From NCBI GenBank assembly GCA_008477525.1, contig SPDT01000007.1, positions 310,001 through 374,000 of the forward strand: DNA of 64,000 nucleotides. Reading direction: 5' to 3'. The translations under genes and the position numbers were made by a program. Positions 26,448 through 40,198 of the stretch are shown one piece after another (the first letter of the stretch is position 1; each line of letters begins with the position of its first letter). The notes below the pieces were generated by a model that did not search any database, had not been told where the DNA came from, and worked only from the letters and a program-made list of their open reading frames with translations. Source of the DNA: Hypomyces perniciosus. Taxonomy: Eukaryota; Ascomycota; Sordariomycetes; Hypocreales; Hypocreaceae.

Positions 26448-26852
26448 TTTGTCGGGGGTAACTAATATACCTAACGCACTAGTATTGTTTCTTATTAGCT
26501 TACCTGAGAAAGGTTGGCTGCTTATTTAAGCAGCTACTAGATTAAAAAAGTATAAGAGTATAAAGATATATAGATATACCTAGTTTAATAAACAGCAACC
26601 TTTTTCCCCCTTTAATATATAACCCTATTTATAAGAATATAGTCGCTAAGGTATATAAAGGTAACTGTTAATTGCTTTTAGCTGCCAGTATTATAATTAA
26701 ATAATCTATAATATCTTTTTAGTCTTTATATTACTTAATTACTGCTTTATAGTTCTATTAAGAGCGCGGTTCCTGCGCTCGATATTAGTTGTTATATATA
26801 GGTGTATATATATATTGTGTATATGTTTAGAGTGCTAATTCCCCTTTAATAA
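26448..26852 (+). mobile_element. Solo-LTR-like element B, copy 2 (405 bp), RIP-mutated
   Basis: Co-linear with 12860-13264 but with more C-to-T and G-to-A changes. Left flank is LINE copy 3, where the empty counterpart at 20490 reads on without it. The right flank does not match the LINE, so no target duplication is seen and one side has been rearranged. Confidence 0.75.
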
Positions 26853-29800
26853 AACTAGTGATTAAGATAAAAGGAAATCTTAGGGATTATATCCTAGGAA
26901 GTAATTACTAAAGGCACTTTTATACTGCTATTAAGACTTACCTTTATTTAACTATTAATAGAATTATAGGCTGGCTTTACTTAATCTCTGTATAAATATA
27001 AGATAATTAGCTGAGGGAAATAGCCTAAAACCCTTTCTGTAACTATTTAATATAGATTAATATAATATTTAACTTTAAAAATGCAGGTTATTTAATTGCA
27101 ATTTCCGAAAAGATATTAAGATTAATTAACCTAAGCGTAATGCGCTAAAATATAATAAAAGAGCAGAACTTTAAGAAACTACTAATCGATAATACTTACT
27201 AATTAAGAGTTAAAATCCCAGGGAAAATTACTAAAAGACTAGTCGTTATAGTAAAAGCAAATATATAGGTAAAACGGTTAGCGCTATATAACCTAAGCCC
27301 CTTTAAACTATTAATATACTATTATAACCTTTATTTTATTTACTAGCAGGTAGGTTAGCAGGTAAAATAGCTATAGGGGGCTAATAAAGGATATATTAAT
27401 TATTTAATCTCCTAGTATAAAGACTTTATTTTAATTTTGCTAATATTCCTGGCTAGGTTTTTCTTAACTTTAAATAAAAGTATTATTTTTACTATTTTTA
27501 TAATTTCTAGTATATAGGCTATCTTTACTTATATTAAAAATATTTAAATAAAATATAAAAAAGACAATAATTTAATATCTCGCAATTAATATTAATACAG
27601 GAAACTATCCTTAAAAGACTAGCTAATTTCTTTATCCTAGACAGATAAATATAACATTTCTTCTTTATAAAAAAACTCTTTATATTAATAGAATATATTA
27701 CTATAACTCCTTTACTAAAAGAATATATCCCTTTTTTAATTAAAAAGGAATACTCTTTTAAAGGCTAGTTATCTAAATCGGATAATTTGAATCTATAAAA
27801 GAAAAGGTATTCTTTTATTAAAGAACTATTTAATTAAAACTCCAACAATTTACTTTAACTTACAGTAACAGAGTTTAAATTAAATTAATAACCTCCTTTT
27901 ATTAAAATACTAAATGCAACTCTATCTTTAACCCTTTAACCTAAAGAATTATTTAATTATATATTTAACCTAATATTAATAATATCTATATCTATTATAA
28001 TAAAATCTAAAAAAAGATTAAGCTTTTTAGCGGAAAAGGGGAAGTTACTATTTTAAAGGTTCCTCTTTTTTACTTAAGCTTTTAAGAATATCTAAGCTAT
28101 AAAGCTATTAATAGGGATTAACTTTATAAGTAAATTTAATAGTAAAAATATATTTTAGTTCTTAAAAAATTATAAGTAAAAGATAAAAGATTAGGGAATT
28201 TTAACTAAGGATTAAAGGAGGTACTTAAAACTATTTGTAAAAGTAAAAGAATAAAAGATAGTGTAGATTTTTATTAAAGAAAGCATTAACTGGGATAAAA
28301 GAAAGAAAAAACTTTTGCAATACTATAAGTAATATAATAAGGATTAATTAGAATTATATATAGTATAACTTTAAAACCTTTATTGCTATAAACCTATAGG
28401 AATATAGTCTGCAATAAATTAATTACTTTAATATCGATATCTTTATTAAAAGTTTAATAAAAGAAATTAAAGGATAGTAATACTATATTCCTATAATATC
28501 GCGAAAGTAATGCCATTAAAGCTACTCTAGTTAGTAATAGCTTTTAAAAGGATTAAAGAGATTAATAATTTTAAGGATTTAATATATACTAAAGTCTAGA
28601 TATTCTTTTATAATAAAATACTAATAGAGCTTAATGTTTAAAAAGCCTATTTTTAGGAGTTTAATAAAGGATTATTTAAAACTAAAGATTTATTAGATTT
28701 ATTTAAGTTAAAGTTAAGCCTAAGGATAAAAAAGTAAAAAAAAGAAATAGCTTAAACTTGCAGGATTAACTATAACTTTATAGCTTAAAGATTAAATAAA
28801 TACGTTATTTAAAGAATTTAATAAACTAGTAATTTAACTCTTTTAATAAAAAAAAAGTAATTAACCTAAAAGAGAGAGAATATTATTATATTACTACTAA
28901 TAGCAATAAACCTAAATAAAAACCTTTTACTTTAATAATTGCTATTAATAATATTAATATAATAGACCCTTTATATAATAATATATTAAATACTTTCTTT
29001 ATTAACTATTTAAAGGCAGTTATTAATATTAAATACTACTAGTATTATAAAGATAAAGATTATTTTCTTTAAAACTGTATTAAGTTAGCCTATAATAAAG
29101 GCTATAGGTTTATAATATATAACCTAGCAGTAAAAATAGCTTAAATAAGCCTGCAGAAAACCTTAATCTTACCTTGATTTATTATATTAGTTATAACTAT
29201 TAAAACTTATATATAAAAAATGCTAGCGCTTTAAATAGAATTGTTTAGCGTTTAAAATAAAGTTCCCCTAAGCCTGTTATTTACGAAAACAATAAAACCT
29301 AGCTCTTTTAACTAAAACTAACTACCTATAAAGCTAAACTCTTTAATATTATCTATAATAAAGTAGCATATAAGGAAATATTTAAAATCTAAGTACTATA
29401 AAGGTTAAATATAATTCCTATAAAGGGATTAATAATAAATATTATATATTTTACAGGCAAAGATTAAATAATTGCCGATAAAAAGGATAATATATAAGTA
29501 AAAAGGGTTAAAAGATTTTCTATAAACCTAGCTAAAATAGCCTCTTTAAAGGAACCTTTAAATAAATATAACTAAGCTAGCTTAATTAAAGAATCATTTA
29601 ATTAAACTCTCTTTATTAACCTTATATCTAAAAAAAGATAAAAGTATATTTAAATAATTAATAAAGCGGATAAATAAAGCAAAAAGGAGCTATTACCGCC
29701 CTAGTTAAAGTAGCCGATTAAGAAAAAGTAACCAGATTCAGACCCTATACCTATAACCTTAAAGGCTATACTATTTAAACTGCAATATAATAAAAAAGGC

Positions 29801-32800
29801 AGAACTAAAGGCATTAAAAATAAAAAGGAATTATTAAAAGTAGAGTAAGCTAAAATAATAATCTAAGCAGTAATTCTAGATAACGCGATTAAGCTTAAGA
29901 CTTGCACTCTTTTAAATACTATTCTAAAACTTGCAAATACTTTAAAAGCAGACTTAATTGCGAAATTATAAAGGATTACTAAAATACAGTTTTATAAAAA
30001 AACTAACTTAACTGTCTTTAAATATACCTTATATTAAGTAATATCTATCTTTATATATAAATACTTTGTCGAGGGGGAATTGGCACTCCAAAATATATAT
30101 ACAATACATATACACACCTATATACAACGACTGGTATCGAGCGCAGGAACCGCGCTCCTAACAGAACCACAAAGCGGCGATTAAGTAATATAGGGGCTAA
30201 AAAGATACTATAAATTATTTAATTATAATGCCAGCAGCTAAAAGCAATTAACAGTTACCTTTATATACCTCAGCGACTATATTCTTATAGGTAAAGTTAT
30301 ATATTAAAGGGGGAAGAAGGTTATTATTTATTATACTAGGTCTATCTGTATATCTTTATACTCCTGTGCTTTCCTAATCCAGTAGCTGTTTAAATAAGCA
30401 GCCAACCTTTCTCGGGTAAGCTAACAAGAAAAAATACTGGTGCGTTAGGTATATCAGTTACCCCCAATAAAATACCCTTTAAAGAAAAAACTATTAAAAA
30501 GACTAGATGCAATAGCTATATACGCAAAACTAACTATATAAATCGTTTAGTTGCTACAAGATTAACCTTTTAAAGCTATAACCTCGTAACCTTTACTAAT
30601 AAAGGGATTACTAAATAACTTATTATTTAATTTTAAAGACTTAAACCTATTACTACCTTTAAAAATATACTTTTATAAGCTAAAGCAATTAAATATAGCC
30701 ATTAACTATAAGGCAAATTGGTTATAGAAGTCTATAACCTGGATTTATATAGTTTAAATAAGAAAGATCTTCTATTATTTATAAGATTTACTGTAAATAT
30801 AGGTATATTTAAAAGAGCCTAATAATATATTTATTAAAGTATTTATAGATTTAAGGTTAAAAGGAAATATTATCTTTTATTAACTGGCTATAAAATATAA
30901 TATAGTAATATACTCCTATAAAGCAGTTAATACTGCATTTAATAATAGGTAAATAAATATATATAGTGAAACTGTTATTTAGGTATATATAAGCAACGCT
31001 TAAATAGCAGCTAGATTTTATATTACATTTAATAATATCTTAATACCCTTTATCTTTAAAATACTATTTATTTAAACTGCGCAGTTAACATTTAATTATA
31101 TATTAAGGAATAGGGATTTATATATAAAATATAGAATAAGGAAGATTTATATTATTACTTTAACTGCTAAAGCTGTCTATTAGGAATATAAAATAAAGGT
31201 ATTATATAATTTAAAGCTAAAATAAATATTAACTTTATATTTAAATATAAAGTTAATAAAATAAAAGAAAATTTAAAAAACCTTTACTTTACTTTTAAGG
31301 AAAAGGTTTTATATAGACTGTTAAAGTAAACTAAGGAGGATTTAATTTAGCTGCTATTAGCTAATAAATTAAAAGATTAAATAAAAGCAATAAAGAAAGT
31401 AGTAAAGGAATTTAAAGGAGTAGAGGAATAAAGGAGAAGGTTTTAAAGGAAAACGCAGAAGTATAAATGGATTAGAATTAATATTATATATAAAAAAAAG
31501 GCATAAAAATCTATCCAGTAAATAATGCCTTGTCTAATAGTTTTACTCCTACTAAAAGTCTTTATTAAAAATAAAAGAAGTAGGATAAAGTTAAAGATAA
31601 TTTAGACTTTAATACTTTATTTACTAAATATATTACTTTAAAGTTCTTACCGATTAAAGCTAGGTTAAAGCTTATACTAGACTGCCTAGCAGTAATTTTA
31701 AAGATAATAGAAGGGAAATTAATAATATAAGAAACCGCAATCTTAATGCAGATCCTGAAAAATAAAGAAATAGTACTTTCCTAGGATTTTATAGAATATA
31801 AAAAGCTAGACTTTAAAATTACCCTACTATAAACTATTTATATAATAAAGTATAATATTTAGCAGAGTAGTAATATTTTAATCTATAAAGGTATAGAGAA
31901 GAAAGTAGTTAATTTACTATAAATATATATTAAAAAAGGTCTTTTAGAGGAAGGCTATAGGCTTTATAAACACCTATTTTTTTAATGTAAAAGAAACATA
32001 GCGGCTTTCGCTTTATTAACTCTATTATATAAATAAATAAAGTAACTATTAGGGATATCTTTATTCCTTTAAGTATAGACTAATTTAGCAAGGACTTTAT
32101 AGGTTATATAATACTATTATTACTAGACTTTTTTTAAGCTATAATTAAATCCCTTTTAATAAAAAAAGCCGAAATATAACTATATTTATAAGCCTTATTG
32201 GCCTTTTAAGATACTGCACTTTTCTAATAGGCGCTATAAACTTAAAAGCGCAATTTTAATATATTATTTTTTGAATATTATTTTTTGAATATTATTTAAT
32301 CTTATACTTATAGTTTACTGACTATTTTTAAATAATATTATAATATAAAGTTTAAAGTTTATATATAGCAGTAAAGAAGTAATACTTAAGGTTTAACGCT
32401 ATATTTTAAAGTATTTGTAAAACCTAGATAAAACCTTAGTAAATATTGAACTATTAGGATATATAATTTCGGCAGTAAACTTAATCTTTTATTAAAAATC
32501 CGCTAAATTAATAAAGTACTTATATAAAATAAAAGGGCGTTAACCGGCTATAGGTAAAATTATTAAAATTAAAGAATAAAAGAACTATAAGACTATTAAT
32601 AAAGTTTAATTTTTCTTTAATTTAATTGGCTACTATAGATGCTAGATTAAACGTTTTATATAGATTATTAAGCCTTTAATAACCCTATTAAAGAAAGACG
32701 CCTTTTAAAAGTAAATTAAATAATAATAATAAACTATAGATAAACTTAAAGAGTTTATTACTTCTGCTGTAATACTAGTAATATTAAATATAAGTAAAGG

Positions 32801-35365
32801 ATATAAAAAAGGTAATCTTTATAGTTAATATTAATATAGTAGGCTAAAGGGCTGTTTTAATATAGATTATAGAAAAGAAAAGATAACTAATTTAATATAA
32901 AAGTAGATACTGGCTGTTATTAGAAATAAAGTATAATACTATAAAAAAAAATATAAAGCTTTACTTTAAGCCTTTAAAAAGCTATATACTTATATCTATA
33001 AACTTTTATTTATACTAGAAATAGATATTAAAGTAGTTATTAATTAAATAAATAGTAGAATTAATAATATCTTTAGCAGGTATATAACCTAATAAATTAC
33101 TTATATCCTTTTTTTTAACTTTACTGCTAAATATATCTTTAAGAAAGAAAATATTATAGCGGATACTTTATCCTGTAAACTAGTAACTGCTATAAATAAA
33201 GCTAAAGCTGAGAAAAAAAGGGATTTAAAAGATTTTATAGATATATATTTAAATATAATTTTATTTATACTATTAGGGGAAAAGTATAGCGAGGAGTTTT
33301 AATAAATTATATAATACTTTTAAATAATATAGAAACTATTTAATCTTTTAGCTGTAGACTTTTAGCGATTTAGGAATAAAGTAAAAAGGTTTATTATAAA
33401 AGATAAAAAGTCATAGGCAAAATTAATAAAATACTGCTATTAGCCTATATTTATCTTTAATAGCTTAACTTTAAAGAAAACAGCTATTTAGCAGTACTAT
33501 ATTAAAATAGGCTATAAAGGCTGGGAAGTAATTTTCTGGTTTTTAAAAGAAAGATACTAGTGGCTGCAGATATAGAATCATATATGTAAAGCAGTTATAT
33601 TATGCCCCTAATATTAAAGCTTTAATTTATACCACTTTAAAAAGCCAGCTATTATAATAAAATTAACTAGGCCTATAAAGAAAGTCTATTTTAATACTTA
33701 ATATATCTTAAATAACTATAAATATATTTACATATTTAAAGGAAAATATAACTTTTATAAATAAAAAAAAAACCTATATTTATTTTATTATTAGCAGTAA
33801 TAATAAAGTTTATACTTAAATAAATGTATTAATTTAATATAATAATTTAAGCTATTATAGATACAGGATTAAAAATAAAAAAAAATACTTTTAAAAGTAT
33901 TAATTAATTTAAGAGTTAAAATTATTTAGATATTAATATCTTTAAAGTTAATACTATAATAAAGGTTAGCTATTAAAGTTTAATATTAATATTAGTAAAG
34001 ATAACTAAGCTTAATAAAAAGTAGTTTTAGAATTTAGATAAAGCGATTATAGTTAATAAATATATAGTAAAAAGCTTAATAAGGTATTCCGCGTTTTACC
34101 TATTATTTAGCTAGGAACTGATTTTTCCTTTAAAGGTAAAACTATCTACTTAGCGGCTAATTAACTGGGATAAAGTTTATATAATAGAAGATTAATTAAT
34201 TGTATATATCTATATATTGAAAAGAAAAAAGGAAAATATTAAAATAGTTTAAGAAAAAGTAACTGCATTTTATTAAATATTAGCTAAAAGGATAAATACT
34301 AATAATTAATATTTACTGTAAAAAGCAGCTAAACTACTCTTCTTTAATAACCTTATTTTACTATATAATATAAAGCATTAAAGGGACCTTTTAAAAAATA
34401 TAAAACTAAAAATATATTAACTAAACCTATTTAAAATTAAGTTTTAAGCGGATATAATAAAAATATATAAACTAAAAATATTAAATAAAGTCTTATTTAA
34501 TAACATTTATTTAAGCAAATATTTAAAGAAGTTTATAAAACATAAATTTAGCTAATAAATAGCTGAAAATAATAAAGAGACTTTTATAAATTAAGACCTA
34601 AAGGCAGATAAAGACTTATTTAAAGATAAAGTAGTTAATAAAATAATAATTAAAGTTATTAATAATTAAAAACTTAAAAAGCTTTATAGTGACTTTTTAG
34701 CTATTAAAGGAATATATAGTTAATAAAATTAAATAGTCTAGCTAAGAATTAAGGCATATATTTATAAATTAAAGGAAAAAGAGATATTTTAATTAAAACG
34801 CAGTCTTTTATAATACTTTAAAGTAGCTATTCCCAGAACAAACTAGATAAGTCAAAATAACTACCTTTATATAAAGGATATATAAAGGAGGATAAGCAGT
34901 AATATTTTAAAAACAGCTATTAGGTACTGTTTTTAAAGGGGAAGAGATAGCTGCCAATTAAAGTCTACTGCCCCGCCTATAAAAAATATAACCTAAGTAT
35001 ACTATAAGGAAAAAAACTGTAAAATTAAATAATTTATTAACTATATTTCTTTATTAACTATTTATTTTTTAGTAGTAAAAGCCGAAATAAACTTTTAAAC
35101 CTATTAAATTACTTAACTCTCTGCCTTTTTATTTCCTTTAAAATAAAGAAAGTCCTTTATAAAATAAAAGGCTATTAAAAGATTAAAATAGCTAAAGACT
35201 ATTAGCCTAATAAAAATAAATATTTAATCTTTCTTAAGGAAGATAATAGCTATACCCTGGTTACTTTATTAAAGCTAATAACTAGGAAAATATCACTAAA
35301 TATAAAAAAGGCCTTAAATTAAAGGCAATTTAAATAATCCCTTTATTAAAAACCTAAAATAAAGA
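26853..35365 (+). mobile_element. Gypsy-type LTR retrotransposon relic, RIP-degraded
   Basis: On +, a degraded gag zinc knuckle (C-x2-C-x4-H-x4-C type, with several Cys mutated to Tyr) lies near 29030-29090. Pol follows, with a reverse transcriptase/connection segment near 32400-32710 that contains L-I-G-Y-Y-R and P-L-I-T-L-L-K-K-D-A. Integrase-like sequence lies at about 33350-33760. The order gag, RT, integrase is that of Gypsy elements. The 3' LTR is LTR A at 35366-35946. No 5' LTR A was found, so the left end is truncated or rearranged near 26853-28000. Element B copy 3 is inserted at 30065-30470. Confidence 0.7.
30065..30470 (-). mobile_element. Solo-LTR-like element B, copy 3, inverted (406 bp)
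   Basis: Reverse complement of the 12860-13264 element. AATAC is duplicated at 30060-30064 and 30471-30475, so the insertion into the Gypsy relic is clear. It is less RIP-mutated than copy 2. Confidence 0.85.
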
Positions 35366-35946
35366 TGTTGAAATAACAAGGTTATACTGAACCTTATTTA
35401 AGTGCAGCTTCTAGGAAGGTGCACCTAACGCAGCAATAAGGAAACGACTAAGAGTCTAGTTGGGTTAATAATAGATGAACAATTGAATTGTAAACGATCT
35501 AATAGCTAGAAGCTATAGAATATCTAGTGTATATGCGGCTGGTGTAGAAGTGAATTGTATAAATAATAGCTTTGTCTTCTATAATAGTCCTCTGACCTAA
35601 TAATAGGTGTGCGGTAGCAGAATTGGGTTTATGGCCGCATTCCTATTTTCCGCAAAATTCATTTATATATAAAATCAGTCAAATCGACTTACGGCCATAC
35701 AAACAGGAAACCATTTTAGTTAGATTTTTCACAATAGCCATTATGGCCATTGTATTGAGTTTAGGGTAGGCGGGGTAGCTGGTCCTAGCTTAATTGTTAT
35801 CATTAAAGATAATAGAAATTTCCTGACTTACACTAAAGTTCCTCCGGAACTCGGTCCTAGCGTCGGGCCTAATTCTGGGTCTAGCCAGAGTAGGAAGGTT
35901 ACCTAAATACACTAAAATGCTTACATTTTAGCCCTCCTTTTTAACA
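35366..35946 (+). mobile_element. LTR A, 3' LTR of the Gypsy relic
   Basis: It starts TGTTGAAATAACAAGG and ends CCTCCTTTTTAACA. It follows the Gypsy integrase end directly and is followed by LINE family 2 sequence (AGGCT at 35947). The pentamer before it differs, as expected for a 3' LTR of a longer element and not a solo LTR. Three other copies are in the window. Confidence 0.8.
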
Positions 35947-38900
35947 AGGCTAAATAGGCTATTTAGTAGTCTTTATTGTATTAAAGGGCGTTATATTTAT
36001 TTTAATATCTTTTTTTACCTATTAACTATATATAATCCGCAAAAAGTCTTTATAGTGTTTATATAGCTGCATTTAGGTCTCCTTTAATTAAATTAATTAT
36101 ATTTACCTTTAAAAAGAGCTAGGTATATATATATATTAGCTAGCTAAACTTTTATAAACTCTTAAAAAGGATATATTTTTTTCCTGTATTAACTATTAGC
36201 TTAATAAAGCTTAAAAGTAAAGTAGTAATTATATAGTAGTTTAAGCCTATATTTAGGTTTTTTATAATAGTTATTAATATAAGGCAGTTAATAAAAATAA
36301 AGTTAATATATTTTCTAGAATCCTTTATAAAAGTATTTATAAAGGCAAAAATTAAATTATATTTATTTGCTTATTTAGCTAGTTTATTGCCTATAGTATT
36401 TAAGATTTAGCCTAATTACTATATTTAATATAATATATTAGTCTTTTATAATAATTGTTAAAAAGGAGGGCTAAAAAGCAAGGATTTCTGTGTAATTGGG
36501 TAACCTTCCTATTCTGGCTAGACCTGGAATTAGGCCTAACGCTAGGACCGAGTTCTAGAGGAACTTTGGTGTAAGTCAGGAAATTTCTGTTATCCTTAAC
36601 GATAACAATTGAGCTACGATCAGCTACCCCGCCTACCCTAGACTCAATACAATGGGCATAATGGCCATTGTGAAAAATCTGACTAAAATGGTTTCCTGTT
36701 TGTATGACCGTGAGTTGATTTGACCGATTTTACATATAAATGAATTTTGCGGAAAATAGGAATGCGGCCATAAACCCAATTCTGCCACTGCACATCTATT
36801 ATTATGTCGGAGGACTATTGTAGAAGACAAAGCTATTGTTCATACAATCACTTCTACACCAGCCGCACATCCACTAGATATTCTATAGCTTCTAGCTATT
36901 AGATCAGTTACAATTCAATTGTTCATCTATTGTTAACCCAACTAGACTCTCAGTCGTTTCCTTATTGCTGCGTTGTGTGCAGCTTCCTAGAAGCTACATA
37001 TAAATGAGGTTCAGTATAACCTTATTATTTTAACAATAATTAAATTTAAAAAGGGTTAACTTTACTTTTTAAAAGTTTCTATTATAGTATTAAAAGAAGC
37101 TTTACAGTAAATATTAATAATAATATAATTATAGACTTTTATTTAATAAATATAGTTACTTTTTAATTTTAAAAATAAAAGTTATTAATATAATAAATTT
37201 AATAATTTTTTAATATAAATAAAGATAAAAGGTTTAATTTCCCTTTAATTATTAAATAAATTAAATATTTAAAAGTTAAAATAAAATTTCATTTATTTTT
37301 CAAATAATATAGTATTTTAATAAATTTATAGCTTTTAAATAAATATAATATTAAAGCTATTTTTTAAGCTAATAAATAGGCTATATTATAATATTATCTT
37401 TATTTTTTTATATTAGCCTAAAAGATTTTTAAGCTAAAGTTTTTTTAGCAGTTTTAATAACGTTTATTATTTATAGATTAAATTTATAGGGTTTATTTTT
37501 TTTAAAGGATTCCTTTAAAGTATTATTTATAAAGTTATTAAAAGTAATAACTTTTATTATAAAATAAACTAGTAAACTTTTTTTTAATAAACTATTAAAA
37601 ATATTTATTAAATTAATTTTATTTTAAAAGGGCTTTATTATAAGGGCAGGGGGTATTATTTTATTTAAAGGGAAAGGTCTTTAAATTTAAGTTTTAAAAG
37701 TAAAACTAGTAAAAGATTTAATTAAAGGAGTTTAAAGAGCTTTTCTTTTAAATACATTAAATTTAGGCTTAAAGGTAAAAGGGGTAAGGTTCTTTTTTTA
37801 AAATTCTTAAATCTTAAATTCTTTAATACTTTTAAATGATTTTTTAATACTATATACTTTTATATTATTTTTAATAATTAAGTATATATAGTAATTTAAA
37901 GTATTAGATTAATAAAGTTTAAAGCAGTTAATATATTAAGTAAAGTTATTACAGTTTTTATTTTTATTAATATATTTAAAAGTAAATTTACTAAATTTTT
38001 TATATTATATAGTTTTAATATATTTTTAAAGGTTATAAAAGTTAAAGTATTTATTATATTAAATTACCTATACCTTTTAGGTTTAAAGCTTTATTAAAGC
38101 TAAGTAGTTAAAGAGTTTAAAGCCTATTTTAATTTCCTCTTTAAAAGAGATAACGTAATAGCAGGTATTAATAGTTTCATTAAAAAAGGCCTTTTAGTAG
38201 AAAATTAAAGGTTTTTTAAACTTAATACTTTTTTAAGCTTTAATTAAAATTAGTATATTAATAAAAAAGTACTTAAAGTATTAATATAGTATTTAAGAAT
38301 ACTTTATATAAAAAAACTCCTTTATATATATACTTTTATAATTTTTAAGCTATTAGCTTTTATAATTAAACTTAAAGTAAAGACTTTTTATTTAATTTTT
38401 TTTTTATTAATTTTTAATATAAAGTTTAACTTTACTTTTTAAATATAAATAATATTTTTATTTTTAAGCTTTTTAATTTTAATAATTTTTTGCCTAGCTT
38501 TAATAATAGTAATTTTCCTTTAACTATAATTTAAAAAGATTTAAAGGAAGATTTTATTATTAAGTTTTTTAAAACTTATATTTTATTTAATTAAATTATT
38601 TTTTATAATAAAGGCTAGCTTTTTATTATTTTATAAAGTAAATTTATTTTCTTTTTTTATTAAAAGATTTTTCCTTATACCTTTAACTGCAATTATAGCT
38701 TATATAATTTACTTTAAGCTATTAATTACTAGTAAAGTATTTAAGTTAATTTAAGTTAAAAGGTAAGGTTTAGTTTATTATTACTTATTATTTTCATAAT
38801 TCTTTTTATTAACTAGCTATATAGTTATTAATTAAGCTAAGAAGGGATTTTTACTTAATTTCTTAAAGTTTATAAAGGCTTTTAAAAAAAAGAGGCCTTT

Positions 38901-39440
38901 AAAAGTCTTAATAAATGCTTTATTTATTTATAAAGCAGCTAAAAACTAATATTTTTTTTAATATTTAGCTAAATAGTTATTAATAGTTTAAGCTATTAAA
39001 AATAAAACTTTTTATCTACCTTTTTAAATTATATTAATCTTTTTAATTTATATAAAGATTTTATAAATTGCAGTAAACTGTTTACTATTATTAAAAGTAA
39101 ATATTTTTATTAGCTTACTTTAAAGGGAAGAAAAGAGGCCTTTTTAGGTTTTTTTTAAAAAAAGAGAGACATTAAGTCTTTTATTAGAGCTGAAATTAAG
39201 TTTAAGGATATTAGTTTTAATATATTTATCGTTAATGCAGTATTTCTTAGGTATAAATAGGAAGACTATAATTTTTCTTTATTTTAAAAGCGAAAGAATA
39301 CTTTCCTTCTTAAATTACTAGATTACTGCCTGCCTAGCAGTAGCAAGGTTTAATTATCTTTAGTTCGCTTAAAGTCTAATAGTATTCGCTATCTTTCTTT
39401 AAGTGTTTAAAAGGGGCAAGGGAGTATTATTAAGCTTATT
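35947..39440 (-). mobile_element. LINE family 2, copy 1, 5' half
   Basis: 35950-36455 matches 62165-62500, and 37041-37850 matches 63255-64000, where the family's reverse transcriptase is recognisable further 3'. This copy keeps only the upstream half. Its 3' half was replaced where the Gypsy element joined at 35946. A complete solo LTR A interrupts it at 36456-37035. It abuts the 3' end of the truncated cyanamide hydratase at about 39440-39490. No open frame survives. Confidence 0.6.
36456..37035 (-). mobile_element. Solo LTR A (580 bp) in LINE family 2 copy 1
   Basis: TGTTAAAAAGGAGG...TTATTTTAACA, flanked by ATAAT at 36451-36455 and 37036-37040. The empty site is present in the other LINE copy near 63262. 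It keeps many CpA and TpG steps, so it is younger than the RIP of its host. Confidence 0.9.
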
Positions 39441-39487
39441 TTTCTTAATAGTTAGTTAAAAGGTTATGAATTTTGGTGAGTAGGCAC

Positions 39488-40144
39488 CTAAAAGGTGGGG
39501 TACCTGTAGGTGTAGGAGGGAAGCTTGTAATCCGACCGATACCCCATATTATCTATATCTGAGATTAGCACTGATTTCAGCAAGCTCAAGAGTGTATGAA
39601 AGAAACATACCGTATTGGGTTGCAAGCTGTACTAAGAGTCCAATTGTGCTGATTGTTCCAACTTTAACTGGATCTTGGTGCCTAATAATAGCTTCCGCAA
39701 CGCTCTCAGCCTGTGGCACAGGACAGTCATACTCTTTTAGAGTATTAAGAGTCAGAATACCACCATAAAACTCAAAGGACATGAACGTGCCATGAGTATG
39801 CTTATCGATAGTACCAATATCATGGAAGAGGCAAGTCAGTAGCCATGTCTCTGGACTAAACTGCCACTCAGGAAACTCTTGCGTTGCAATTGCCATTCCT
39901 ATCGATATGTTATTAAGATTGAGAGGAACTTGACTCCTGTTTCCTGTTCAGCTGTCATACCATAATAAAAAACCCGCATACTATGATTGTAAGTATGCTC
40001 AGGAAGCTCCTTTTTAACATATTCCATGGCTGCTTGAACAAGTGGAGTGCTGGAGTTCTTCTCTGGGCACACTGTGCCTTGCGTAGTCTCATGTGGATTT
40101 GGTACAGTATCCCTGATGTCCCTCTTGCTTGAAGACTGTTGCAA
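39488..40144 (-). pseudogene. Cyanamide hydratase-like HD-domain protein, 3' truncated
   Basis: This is related to fungal cyanamide hydratases (urea hydro-lyases of the HD superfamily), which add water to cyanamide to give urea. I read three exons: 40144-39961, 39898-39611 and 39558-39488. The introns are 62 and 52 nt with GTATGA...ATAG and GTATGT...CAG borders. The first joins Y-Y-G to M-A-I-A-T in frame. HD metal ligands are visible: His54 in Y-N-H-S-M, His87-Asp88 in L-F-H-D-I-G and His135 in I-R-H-Q-D. The family is usually about 225-250 residues, while this reading gives 180. After D-N-M-G the sequence diverges and stops just inside the transposon boundary, so the C-terminal helices are lost. 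It is probably non-functional. Its start lies only about 55 bp from the acceptor site of the opposite-strand transporter relic, so DNA between them has been lost. Confidence 0.75.
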
Positions 40145-40198
40145 CCTTTCTCTACTTAAGAATGATTTGAGAGAACGTACTAATCGACTGTATTATAG

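Noticed and set aside
36633..36830. 65-codon frame on - inside solo LTR A
   Set aside because: LTR sequence; other LTR A copies do not keep the frame.
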